A stretch of 64,000 nucleotides of DNA from assembly GCF_000203815.1 (NCBI RefSeq), contig NW_004457713.1, forward strand, positions 1 to 64,000, in the 5' to 3' direction. This document shows positions 48,201 to 59,700 of the stretch, one piece after another; the first letter of the stretch is position 1; each line of letters opens with the position of its first letter. The DNA comes from Cavenderia fasciculata. Lineage: Eukaryota; Evosea; Eumycetozoa; Acytosteliales; Cavenderiaceae. The notes beneath the pieces are model-generated. The model worked only from the letters and a program-made list of their open reading frames with translations, did no database searches and had not been told where the DNA came from. A program made the position numbers and the translations under genes.

Positions 48201-48551
48201 TGTTACTCTTTGGTGTGTGCTACTACTACTACTACTACTACTATTGCTGTTGGGTGGTTGTGGAAAGCAATTTAATTCGTCTGACAACTCTGTCGATGAA
48301 CTTTGTTGTAGTTGTTGTTGATGCATTGATTGCAAGTCTAACACTGTAGATTGGTCATGCAACTCTGATATAAGTATGTTGGGTGTTGGAGCACTAGATG
48401 ACAGTTGTCCAAAATTGAATTCCTCCCCTTTGTTGTTGTTTTGATTATTAGAATTCTTTTGCTGAAGTGCCAAGCCGTTGTTGTTGTTGTTGTGTTGTAA
48501 GAGATTAGTAGTAGAGGGTGATTTTAATACTTTTTGTAAAAAGTTTGACAT
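44959..48551 (-). CDS. MST/Hippo-like (STE20 GCK-II) protein kinase
   Basis: Three exons (48551-47256, 47168-46967, 46895-44959), 3435 nt, 1144 aa. A 345-residue Ser/Asn/Gln-rich N-terminus precedes the kinase domain: glycine loop KLGDGAYGSVYKG (about 367-379), catalytic Lys391 (LAIKV), HRD Asp482 (IIHRDVKAANILL), DFG Asp500, activation segment MIGTPLWMAPEV. After the kinase domain come an acidic region, a coiled-coil-like segment (NGMENKLLSYIDTQNSKLVQ) and low-complexity Ser/Gln. The kinase subfamily is that of MST1/2/Hippo; the long layout recalls D. discoideum KrsA/KrsB. A C-terminal SARAH domain is not obvious. The start at 48551 (MSNFLQKVLKSPS) is preferred; the frame stays open further upstream without good codons. 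The 364 bp upstream (48552-48915) hold no gene. Confidence 0.9.
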
Positions 48552-48915
48552 TTGAGCTTTTTGTAATACAAAGTACCCAGAAGATATTAATATCTTATAT
48601 TTCTCTTCTCTCTCTCTGTTTGAACAAAAAAAATCAAACCAATCAATTTTATCACGCGGATGTTGTGTTCGAACACAAAAGCATGCTGGCGGCCAATTAC
48701 AAACAAAAAAAATAATCCCTTTCAATGAAATCCGGCAAAGATTTTTAACATTGGCAACAATCGATTGTTTATTTATTTACACCACTCATAATCACACCAG
48801 ATTTGATAACTATATAGTTCGTTATCACTCATGGTGTCATCAGATTTGGTTTATCTTTAAATCATAATAATAATAATAATAATAATTGTTGCTGTTATTT
48901 GTTGTTGTTGTTGTT

Positions 48916-50403
48916 TTACAATTCTCTCTTGTAAATCTTTGAGAGTAACTTGAGGAAAACTTCTTGTGGCATGATTCTGACGTTCTTGATCTTCTTGATG
49001 AGGTATTGGTAGGACTCGTCTTCGTATTTACGGAAGATCTTTTGAATGTCAATGTCTGCGTAGATCTTTTTGACAATGGATACATCTTCTTTGCTGTCAC
49101 GACCATAGTGCTTCTTGAGAGCATCGATTTGAGCTGGAGTGCCATGGAGAATGGCTTGACAGATCAACCAACAACACTTGTTCTCTTCAATGTCACGACC
49201 AATCTTACCAATCACTGATGGATCACCATAACAGTCCAAGTAATCGTCTTGAATTTGAAAGTATTCACCCATTGGCAAGAGAATATCTTGAGCAGTATCA
49301 AAGGCAGGCTTGCTGGTGATACCGGCCATCAACATTGCCAATGCAACTGGGAGATAGAATGAATAGTATGATGTCTTGTATTTGACGATACGGTTGTAAG
49401 TGTCCAATTGGAAGAGTGAAAAGTCACCACGGTTTGGTTGAGTGGTGAGATCAAGAAGTTGTCCAAGTTCGGTTTGGTAGGTAACTTCGTGGAAGAGGTC
49501 CATAACATCGGCATAGTAGGCTTCATTTCTGAAATACTTTTTGATTAAAATATAGATACAAGATTCGAGAATAAATGAATCATTGATTGCAATATTACCA
49601 ACTAAAGCATTTTGATCCTTTGAAATTGGCTAAAAACAAAAAGAAGAAATATAAATAAATAAATAATAAATATTAATAAATAATAAATATTTACATTATT
49701 GGTTCTGTACCAACATGGAGCACCTCTTCTGGTAATTGATTGATCCATAATATCATCAGAAACTAAAAAGAAAGCTTGCAACTATATAGTAGTAGTATTA
49801 AAAAAACCAACAACAACAACAAATTGAAAGGATTAGTATTTTAAATTTCAATTTGTTATGCTTGTTGTTGTTGTTGTTGTTGTTGTTGAACTTACCCATT
49901 CAATACACCAACCCAAAACGTTTGCCTTAAACACCTCACTTCTAGTGAGTTGACGACCTTCAACCAATAGTTGAAGTGAGTGAATAACGGTCAAACCACG
50001 ATTCATCTTTCCACCGGCTACATTCTTTTCAATGTTCATACTGATCCAATGTCTTGCTGGCTCTGGAATGTCCATCGATGGAAGATCTTTGAGGATTTCA
50101 TTCTTCAGAATTGGAAAGATCTCTACAAAGTCTTGTACCTCTTCTTTACCCTTCTTGTTGTTACCTGATGTATTATTGCTTTCAACTATAGATAGATAGG
50201 TATATATATATATATATATATATAAATATGTAAATAGTAGTGATACAAGTGATACAAGTAGTATTAGACATCTTTTGTTGTGTGTCATTATCGTCGTTAC
50301 GACAAAAATATAAGAAACTAGACAATAATAACATACGTTGGGACATATTGGCAGTGAGGTGATCAGATATGACAGAGACACGTGATAGAGTTGAAGGATT
50401 CAT
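48916..50403 (-). CDS. fps: farnesyl diphosphate synthase
   Basis: Adds two isopentenyl units to make C15 farnesyl diphosphate for sterols, dolichol, ubiquinone and prenylation. Exons 50403-50337, 50185-49896, 49781-49695, 49629-48916; 1158 nt, 385 aa. The first Asp-rich motif is DDIMD (128-132), with bulky Phe123 and Phe124 five and four residues before it, the pattern that limits product length to C15. The second Asp-rich motif is DDYLD (276-280). NRGLTVIHS and TRRGAPCWY are further family blocks. It ends in KIYKREL. The first exon (22 codons) is weakly conserved, so the start is less sure than the rest. Confidence 0.95.
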
Positions 50404-50816
50404 TATCTCTTTCTATTTCGTTGTTTATACGTATAATAAAAATGTTGGTCTGATGGTGGTGATGATGAGGAGAAACGATTAAAAAATCTGATGATCGCTT
50501 TTTTTTTTTTTTTTTTAATTTTTTGTACAAAAAAAAACAAAAAGTCTTTTAAATATAAAATATATAAAATTCCTTTCAGTCCAGGTAGTAATTAAAGGAT
50601 CTTGCTTTTAATTCACTGGCTGCAAGGAATATTGGCTCTCACTCTTTGCATACTTTTTATAGGGTGCTAATCGGAAAGCGGTGGTGGTTTGAGGAGGGGT
50701 TGATGTTTTTTTTTTTTTTTTTTTTTTGTTTTATTTTAAATGTTTGATGGTTTTGTGTTTAAAAAAGGTTCAACAATTATATATTAATTACTAAAGTCAG
50801 ATAATAATAATAATAT

Positions 50817-50856
<40 letters not shown>

Positions 50857-50857
50857 G
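50404..50857. promoter_or_regulatory. divergent promoter region, fps and canA
   Basis: About 450 bp. T runs (about 50500 and 50707-50727) and a TAA run just before the canA ATG. A GC-richer block at 50570-50700 contains short inverted repeats (TCCTTT with AAAGGA; CTTGC with GCAAG) and could be structured, but no known RNA is recognised. Confidence 0.35.
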
Positions 50858-52940
50858 ATGAGTAGTACTACAACTGCTACATCTGCTGAAAACAGCAACA
50901 CCTCTACTACTTCTACTACCACTACAACTTCATCAACAAATGACAATACCTCCTCTTCCTCTACTACCACAACAGCTGCTGCAACACCAACACCAACAGA
51001 AGTTTCAGCTTCACCAAAACCAGCAAAGTTGGCATGGACCAAATCAATGACAGATTTAAAGAAACTATCTACTACAGAGAGAGTTGTCACTAGTGTCAAA
51101 TATCCAAGATCAGAACCTTTGACTCGTGATCAGTTGTTCAATTTGGACAAGACTATCAATCTTGTTAAACTACAAGAACACTTTTTCAACGAAGGTAGAT
51201 TACAACATGAGCATGTCATTGAAATTGTTAAAATGGCTGCTGAAGTATTGGAAAGAGAACCAACTCTTTTGTGTGTTGAAGCTCCAATCACAGGTATGCA
51301 CTATATCAGTAATACTATTAGGTTAGTGGTGTCTAATTTCTAATCATTTGAATTATCATATCCTCTTTTTTAGTTTGTGGAGATATTCATGGCCAATTCT
51401 ATGATTTGGTTAAACTTTTTGAAAATGATATTGGTGGAAATCCGGCCAACAACAGTTATCTGTTCCTTGGTGACTATGTAGATAGAGGTTATTTCTCAAT
51501 GGAGGTTATTCTTTATCTCTATGCATGCAAGATTAACTATCCATCTACTTTCTTCCTTCTTAGAGGTAATCATGAATGTAGACATTTAACTGATTATTTT
51601 ACTTTTAAAGAAGAATGTAAGTTTCGACAAATATATATATATAGTAGTCGTTTAAATTACTAGAGATTTTGATATTTATAGATATATATTATCTTTAGGT
51701 TTACATAAATATAGTGAAGAGATATATGACTTTATTACAGAATCATTTAATGCACTCCCATTGGCCGCCTTGTTGAATGGTAAATTCTTGTGTATACATG
51801 GAGGTCTATCACCTGATATTAAAACTGTAGGTAACACTTAACAAAACAAAACAAAACAAAAACAAAACATCATCAAACCCATAGTTTTATTAATATATTT
51901 TTATCTCTATTTATATTTATATTTAGCTTGATGACATTGCAAATATTGATAGATTTAGAGAACCACCATCATCAGGACCAATGTGTGATTTATTATGGGC
52001 AGATCCAATGGAAGAATTCACACCAGATATTAAAGAGCACTATCTTCCCAATGATGTCAGAGGATGTTCATACAATTATAGTTACAATGCAGTTTGTCAC
52101 TTTTTACAACAAAACAAATTACTCTCTGTCATTAGAGCTCACGAAGCCCAAAATGCTGGTTATAGAATGTATCATCGTAATGCTGCCACTGGATTTCCAT
52201 CAGTTATTACACTCTTTTCTGCTCCAAACTATTTGGATGCCTATAATAATAAGGGTGCTATTCTAAGGTAAAGAAAAAAAAAGAAAAAAAAATATTATCT
52301 TCCTTTACCAACTACAACTATATTTTTTAGATATGAAAATAATGAAATGAATATTAGACAATTTACATGTTCACCTCATCCCTATTGGTTACCAAACTTT
52401 ATGGATGTATTTACATGGTCGATGCCATTTGTTTCAGAAAAGGTGGCAGAGATGTTGTTGGTATTCCTCAATCTATGTGACGATGAGGAAGCAGAAAAGC
52501 AAGAAACCAAAGAGGTTGATTCAGAAGAGGAAAAGAGAAAGCAGATGCTTCGTGCCAAGGTTCGCTCTGTTTCAAAGATTATGAGAATGTTCTCAATCCT
52601 TCGTCAAGAGAGGGAAACGATCATGATGATCAAGAGTTTTACGCCATCTAGAAAGATTCCACAAGGTCTATTGACAGAGGGCAAGGATGCACTCAAAAGA
52701 GCATTGGGCGACTTTGCCAAAGCCAGAAAGATGGACATGGTCAACGAAAAGAGACCACCACTCATCGATCGAGTCAATAGTCGTGGTGAATTACTTCGAA
52801 TGAATAGTCGAGGTGAATTGTTCCGTATCAACAGTAGAGGTGAATTATTTAGAAGTAATTCATATGCTGATCTTAAACCAAATCATGGTCCTCAAGAAAC
52901 TATTACCGTTACAGAGGTAATTGATAAAAAATCTCATTAA
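50858..52940 (+). CDS. canA: calcineurin A, catalytic subunit
   Basis: Ca2+/calmodulin-dependent Ser/Thr phosphatase (PP2B). Exons 50858-51293, 51374-51616, 51699-51826, 51927-52267, 52331-52940; 1758 nt, 585 aa. Thr/Ser-rich N-terminus, then metal-site motifs GDIHGQF (Asp149, His151), GDYVDRG (Asp179, Asp182), RGNHECR (Asn211, His212) and [10 protein letters not shown]. The calcineurin-B-binding helix and calmodulin region are in the last exon ([12 protein letters not shown]-like segment [17 protein letters not shown]). Residues 530-564 carry four 9-residue repeats ([35 protein letters not shown]). Its likely regulator RCAN is encoded at 62886. Confidence 0.96.
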
Positions 52941-53316
52941 ACTTTAAAACATTTAATGTTTTACTCTATCCATCCATCCGTCCGTCCATACGTCCATCTG
53001 TCCATCATCATCATCATCATCACAATTTACTCGTTAACAGCTTGTTATGTAAAAAATCAAACAAATAAACAAACAAATTTAGACCAACCAATCCAAACCG
53101 CGCCTTCTTTACAACGTTATTCGTTTTTTTGGACAAAAAACAATTAAATTTAATTTTTTTAAAATTTTTAAAAAAACGACGAATCCCTTTTCCCCTTCTC
53201 TCTCCCCGCTCACTCGCTCCTCGCAGTTTGTGTTATTTTTTTTTACTTGTTTTGAATAAAACTCTTTGAAGATCTTGTTTTGAAAACTAGTAGAGAAAGT
53301 ACAATCTTAGAGAGAA

Positions 53317-55347
53317 ATGGAAGAATTAGTAATCACAGTTGATACTGCAGAGAATAGTTTTGGTTGGATTGGAAAAGAATTAAATGATAGTCATATCTAC
53401 ATTGATCAAACAACATCATCCAAATCAACTTCAGCAGCTGCAGAATACTCTTTATTTTCAACAACATCAATTAGAAATGTAGAGCCAGTCGGTCAAGGTT
53501 TTGAATTACTTTGGAAAAAGTTACAAAAGAAAGAAGACGACAATGGTATCTACAAATTGGTTGAAACCAATCAAGATGAATCAAACTCTGGTAGCGAAGA
53601 TGACATGGAAGAGAATGATGAACAATTCCAAGCTTTGAAACAAAAGTTCAAGTCAAAGGAATGGTTAAAGGATGCCGATCATTACGATATCATGGGTCTC
53701 TCACACTTGAGATGGCGTGCAACCGATCAAGACATCAAATTGGCATACAAGCGTATGATCCTTATTTGTCATCCAGACAAGAATCCAGGTACCTCTGATG
53801 AAAGTTTCAAGGCATTGCAAAAGGCATACGATTTGTTGAGCGATCCAAAGAAACGTCGTGCCTTTGACTCCAAGGAACCATTCGATGACGATCTTCCAAC
53901 TGAAAGAGCCGCCGCACAAGGTGATTTCTTCAAGGTATTTGGTCCAGTGTTTGAAATGAACAGTCGTTGGTCAAGCGTTCAACCTGCACCAAAGTTGGGT
54001 GACATTGATACTCCCTATGACAAGGTTACCAAGTTTTATGACTTTTGGTATGCATTCAAGACATGGAGAGAGTTTACATTCGACGATGATCACGAACTCG
54101 ATCAAGCAGAGTCGAGAGATGAACGTCGTTGGATGGAAGCACAAAACGAGAAAAAGAGATCAAAACTCAAAAAGGAAGAAGCTGCACGTATCTTGGAACT
54201 CGCCAACATGGCCTACAAGAAAGATCCACGTATCCTCAAAAAGTTAAAGGCCGAAGAAGATCAACGTGAACAAGCCAAACAAGCCAAAAAGGATGCCATC
54301 ATTAAAAAGAGAGAAGAGGCTGAAGAGGCTGTAAGAAGAGAGAAACAACGTATCATTGACGAGGAGAGAAAGAAAAAGGAAGACGAAGAGGAACGTAAAA
54401 GAAAGAAAAGAGAAGAGGAAAGTAGAGTCACCACTGTCAAGGGTGATTTCAGAAACGTTTGTTATGCTCCTCTCTATGCCGTACCTGCACCACCATCCAT
54501 CGAGGATGTAGAATTGGTATGCGCTGAATTCACTCTCGAAGAGTTGGAACAACTCACCAAACAATTCCAATCAATGTCTGTCGAGTCGGAAAAGAAATCA
54601 TTGTTTGTCGAACAAGTCTCATTTGCCAAGGGTCACAAGACCGATCGTGAAAAGAGGGCTTTGGATAGTAAGAAATCAAACAACGATGTCAATGAAAAGG
54701 AAAAGGTTTGGACCGAGGAAGAGTTGGCTCAATTGGCAAAGGCCATTCAAAAGTATCCACCAGGTCATTCAAATCGTTGGGAGATGGTTTCTGGTTTGAT
54801 CCCAACTCGTACACTCAAGGAAGTTATCAACAAGGCCAAGGAAGCTCAACCAACCAAGGCATCTTTTGCCAAACCTGTCGTTCAACAAGTATCTGCCTAT
54901 GATAAATTCAAATCAAAGGTTGGTGACAAAGTTATCAACTCTGAACTTTCAAAGAGAGTTGAACCTTTAGAATCGGTCATTGTCGAAACACCAGCTGCTG
55001 CTGCTGAAACACCAGCACCAGTCGCCACCACCGCCGCTGTAGCCACCACTACCACTACCACTACGACACCAGCTGCTGCTGTTGCCACTCCAGTTGTTCC
55101 ATCTGCTGCCGTTGCCAAAAAGCCAGCTGCTGCTGCTACTACTGCTGCCGCCGCTGCCTCAACCGAACCAGCTTGGTCACCAGAAGAACAAAAGCTTTTG
55201 GAAGAAGGTATGCAAAAGTTTGACAAGTCACTCGAAGATAGATGGGATCAAATCTCTGCCCATGTAAGCACAAAATCTAAAAAGGATTGTGTTAATCGTT
55301 ACAAATATCTTGTTACTCTTTACAAATCTCAAGCCCAAGCTAAATAA
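53317..55347 (+). CDS. dnajc2: zuotin / DNAJC2, ribosome-associated J-protein
   Basis: Single exon, 676 aa. J-domain with HPD at 152-154 (ILICHPDKNPGTSDESFKAL), preceded by the zuotin-type lead EWLKDADHYDIMGLSHLRW. A long charged helix (Lys/Glu-rich, residues about 270-370) is the ribosome-binding and middle-domain region. Two SANT/Myb domains sit at about 465-515 (WTEEELAQLAKAIQKYPPG) and 620-670 (WSPEEQKLLEEGMQKFDKS), separated by an Ala/Thr/Pro-rich linker. Animal and plant zuotins have both SANT domains, budding yeast lacks them. Role: Hsp70 co-chaperone on nascent chains, possibly chromatin. The 376 bp upstream (52941-53316) hold CATC repeats and T runs only. Confidence 0.95.
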   Translation: MEELVITVDTAENSFGWIGKELNDSHIYIDQTTSSKSTSAAAEYSLFSTTSIRNVEPVGQGFELLWKKLQKKEDDNGIYKLVETNQDESNSGSEDDMEENDEQFQALKQKFKSKEWLKDADHYDIMGLSHLRWRATDQDIKLAYKRMILICHPDKNPGTSDESFKALQKAYDLLSDPKKRRAFDSKEPFDDDLPTERAAAQGDFFKVFGPVFEMNSRWSSVQPAPKLGDIDTPYDKVTKFYDFWYAFKTWREFTFDDDHELDQAESRDERRWMEAQNEKKRSKLKKEEAARILELANMAYKKDPRILKKLKAEEDQREQAKQAKKDAIIKKREEAEEAVRREKQRIIDEERKKKEDEEERKRKKREEESRVTTVKGDFRNVCYAPLYAVPAPPSIEDVELVCAEFTLEELEQLTKQFQSMSVESEKKSLFVEQVSFAKGHKTDREKRALDSKKSNNDVNEKEKVWTEEELAQLAKAIQKYPPGHSNRWEMVSGLIPTRTLKEVINKAKEAQPTKASFAKPVVQQVSAYDKFKSKVGDKVINSELSKRVEPLESVIVETPAAAAETPAPVATTAAVATTTTTTTTPAAAVATPVVPSAAVAKKPAAAATTAAAAASTEPAWSPEEQKLLEEGMQKFDKSLEDRWDQISAHVSTKSKKDCVNRYKYLVTLYKSQAQAK

Positions 55348-55405
55348 AAGTAAAATTTAATTTAATTAAAAATACTATATTATAATTTATTTAAAAAATT
55401 TTAGT

Positions 55406-56411
55406 TTAATCCAACTCTGAAGATTTAACTCTTTTGGCAGGTCTTTTTCTTTGTTGTTGTTGTAGATTACGAAGATAATTCTTTTGATAACTATCCTTTT
55501 GAATTTGAGAAGACTTTTTATCAATGTAATTCAATACCTTGTCGTTTGACATGATATCACCAATGGTACCTCTCTTTTTCTCCTTGCTAGTGAATCTATT
55601 AAAATAGTCTGTATGATTATCGACAAATGTACCAATTTCAAATAGTTTTGGTAGACTTTGTTTGTCTGAACTGCTAAAGTGTCCTTGTGATGGATCGGCA
55701 AATCTTTGAAGATTGATCAATTTTGCTTCACGTTTCATTTCCTTGGTTACACCTCCAACTCCAAATCTTACTGTATTCTTTTTCTTATTTGTATTCTTAT
55801 TGTCAACAAGAGCACCATGATCATTTCTTGTCATACCATTACTCTCTGTTGTTGGTAATATATTTTTAGATTCATCAATCGATACTATCTTTTTTTTGAT
55901 ATTATTTAAAGATTCCTCTTCAATGTCTATAAATGTTTGTTTTGATGTCTTTTCTAAATCCTTTCTTAATATATCTGTCTCTTTTGAACTAATAATAATA
56001 ATAATAATAATAATAATGGTTAGCTATCACGTTTACATTATGAGAGAGATATATATTAAGGTACATTGTATTTTTCTTGACGAGTGTATCTATATTTGAA
56101 GCAGCAGACATTGCCAATGTCTCTAGTAATTCCAATTCATCTGTTTAACAAAAAAACAAGTTGATTTAGTGTGACTTTAACAAGTTTTATAATATATTAC
56201 TATCTTTTGATCAATAGTACTATATTAATAAAGTATTTACCATTTGTTATCTTTGAGTTATCGAAATTATTCTTCTTTTTCTTTGTTGTTGTTGTTGTTT
56301 TTTTTTGTTGTCTTTTGCTGATCTCGTTGTCGTTGTAGAAGTAGTATTATCAGTCAATGAAATGACATCACTTCCATCTTCTAGATCAATTGTTCCTGTT
56401 CCTCTTGTCAT
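55406..56411 (-). CDS. Fcf2-type pre-rRNA processing protein
   Basis: Exons 56411-56241, 56140-56065, 55988-55406. The C-terminal part matches the Fcf2/DNTTIP2 domain: KREAKLINLQRFADPSQGHF, LPKLFEIGTFVDNHTDYF, then KEKKRGTIGDIMSND. Members act in early small-subunit rRNA cleavages in the nucleolus. The end is basic (RKRPAKRVKSSELD). Exon 1 (MTRGTGTIDLEDGSDVISLT) is off by one base relative to exon 2: the plus-strand T9 run at 56298-56306 must be T10 to read into NNFDNSKITN and join DELELLETLAMSAAS. With that base the gene is 276 aa. The family call rests on the last exon; the exon 1 link is an inference. Confidence 0.75.
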
Positions 56412-56776
56412 CGTTCTTTACTTTACTTTTGTATGTATGTTAAGTAAGTAAGTACCTTTTTACAACAATATTGGTTTCGTTCGTTTTTTTCGCCTTGTTT
56501 TTTTTTTTTTTTTAATTAAAATAATAATAATATTTTTTTGCAATATTAAATTTCTTAAATTCTCATCAACTAGGAACGATTAATCCTAGTACTATTAGTA
56601 TGAGAGAATGTACCAATGAGAGATGATCATTAAATTATTTTTTAAAAATATATACCTTTAATTTTAAATATGAAAACTATTTTTCTAGGAAATATTTTAA
56701 TTGTCTTTCCCTTTCTGACAAAAACTTTATATCTTTTTCATTATTTTGTGTGTATTTACTACTACAGATAGGTTAG
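56412..56776. promoter_or_regulatory. divergent promoter region, Fcf2-like and FANCI genes
   Basis: About 365 bp with a T run (56500-56513), AATAAT repeats and a GATTAATCCTAG stretch. No coding-like frame. Confidence 0.4.
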
Positions 56777-59700
56777 ATGGAGATAATAGATCATGACCAA
56801 GACGATAGAATAATAGATGCCTATCAAGAATACATTCAAATAGTAGCAAGTAGAAGTCGAGGAGGAGGTTCATCTTCTCAATTGGATGACAATGCCAATG
56901 ATCAGGACGATGTCAATAACAACAACAACAACATTCATGGTGGCGATAATCAAAACAAAGAAAGAGATCATTTACTCAAACTTGTTGATCAAGCTGGTGA
57001 AGAAGTAGTCATCAACTTTTACAGACAAAGAATTGAACAATCAAAGTTATTGGCACCATACATGAAAGCAATATTGCTTTCATACACTCTTCTACCAAAG
57101 TACATCTTTTCAATTGAAAACTCTCCAAACAACAATCAAGAGGAAGATGAAATGATAGACGACGATGATGACGACGACAACGACTATGACGACGATCAAG
57201 ACAACAAGAAAAAGAAAAAGAACAAGAACAAGAAAAAGAAAAAGAAGCCACCACAAAAATCATTACAATCCTATGAATCAGAGTATGAGAATATTCGAGC
57301 ACACTTTATTATAGATTTTATCAAAGATATTAGTACTAGTCAGTACCCACTTGGAGACGAATCAGATCTCACCGAATGTGTAGTGACTATGAATAGTGAG
57401 GCAAGTTTAAACTTATTTAATAACCATTACAACATTATTTGTTAACCTTTTTTTCCATAGTGTGATGGTTTCAAGTCTAATCATGTTCAAGGAGTATTGA
57501 CAGCTATTCAAACAACCTTTGATCAAAACAACAAAGCACAATTGTTAGAGTTGTATCCAAAATTCCTTTCACAAGCTGTTTACTTGCAAAGTTGTAGCAA
57601 CAACAATGATAGTGATGAAATAGCAGGCTTTCAACACAATTCCATTATATCCATCACAAAACCCACTTGGAAGAAACATCTTTTAGGTGGAATCATTCAA
57701 ATGTTTAATGATATATCTCTTTCAAAATCAGACTTGACACATATTGTTGATAATACCATAGAGTATGTAAAAGAAAAAAAAAAAAAAAAAAAACACACAC
57801 GCACCAAAAACTAATATTAACTTACATCAATATTATTTTTATTTATTTAGATGTTTAAAAGGATTAAAACATACTGAATTACCAGAAGCAATTTATAAAT
57901 TGACATTATTATCTTCACATGGACAAAAAGGATATATTCTTGGTAAAGTTGTTGATCTTTTGGAAGCTAAATCAAGATCCACCAATGAAAATGATATAGT
58001 TTGGTTATCCAATCAAGCTTTTATAGCATTTCAAGTAAACATTAGTGTCAAACAAGATATGGGACTTGGCAAAGAATTTCTCAAACTCGATCATAGTTTG
58101 TCAAGATTTGATCTCATATTTTTACTCTCGATAGCTGCAATTCCAAGGTTTAAATCACAAGTAATCGCAATTTTAAAATCACAATTATTAAAATATTTAA
58201 AAAGTAACTATATATAAAAAAAAAAAAAAAACCTATAATATCTTCTATATATCTTTTATATATTAATAATATTTAATATTTATTTAATCTAGATCCAAAA
58301 CATGATTTAAAACATATTATGAATTTAGCAAATAGAATTAAAGACTCTGAAGAATGGAATCAATTGGTTGAACCATTTTTGGCATTTGCAATTTGCTTGG
58401 TTGATACCAATGCAATGTTGATAACAGAACCTATTCGAAGAGCTAGAGAAATGGGAAGAGAGCTTTTGGAAATTTTATTTGGTAATCAATTGTCACAATC
58501 CACTATTATGGATGAAATTGTTGGAAGAATACAAACAAAATCAGATAATCTCCATCCTTGGTTCCTCTTGCTCACCAAATTGGCAACCAAGGAACAAGCA
58601 TTTCTACAAAAATCCTTTTCAAAACTCAAAGACTCTCTGGATTATATCCAATACTATTCTCCGAGCACAGTGCGTCAGCTCATCACTGCATTCAATCTTA
58701 TATGTCGTGGTGAAGGAAATACTTCACTTCAAGATGGTATCATTATCACTCTTAAAAAATCAATGTTTAAAAAAGAACCAGAAGCCAGAGCTGCTGCCAT
58801 TACCGGTTTCCTTCAAGTACTAAAAGATATCCCTCTTTCTACCCAACCAAAATTGGTCTATGATATTCTGGGTAATCTTAGAAGAGCTCTCAGTCAACAA
58901 GCATCTATTCGTTCCCTTTTATACAGTGGTCTCAAAGATTTGGTTAGATCAAAAAAATATATTGGCAATTATATTTGTGAAATTTTACTTTTTCATGTAT
59001 GTACAAAAAGAAAAAAAAAGAAAAGAAAAGAAAAGAAAAGAAACAAAATATATTTATTTATTATTTTTTTTTTAAAAGTTTCAACAAATCTATCATCACA
59101 AAATTCAACCCGAATTTTTCAATTCATTTTCAAAAGCAGAACATGGAGGAAGAGTTTTATCTGAACCATTTGATCAACTTGTCAATTGTATTCAATTTTG
59201 TATTAGAAATACATCTAGACCCATCAATAATAATAATAATGGTGAACAAAACAACCCATCAGCTTCAAATGTTTTGGACCAATTGACAAGAGAATTTGAT
59301 GGGTTTGTAGAACAAATGTCGGCCATTACGATCAAATCCTTAACCTTATTGTCTCCTTTGGAAATTGGAATCGTTATTGGTGTATTGGAGGCTTTGATTG
59401 AATACCAAGCAACATCACAAACGCCTGTCGATAACAATATTATTAACAGACTTATATTACAATGCCGAGATGCACAAGTCGCTCTCAACACTCAAAAAGA
59501 ACAATCAAAAACCAAAACCTCACCAAAACAATCGTCCACAAAAACCAAAAAAAAAAGAAAAAGAGACCAAGAAGAAGAAGACGACGACGACGATGATGAA
59601 GAAGAAAACCAAGATGAAAGTGATGGTGGTGTTGTTGACAAGAGTGCACCCAAAAAAAAGGCCACTGACAAAAAATTACAAGTAAAAGAACAACCCCGTG

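Noticed and set aside
50570-50700. Structured RNA candidate upstream of canA.
   Set aside because: Stems are only 5-6 bp and no known RNA motif is present; noted as possible structure only.
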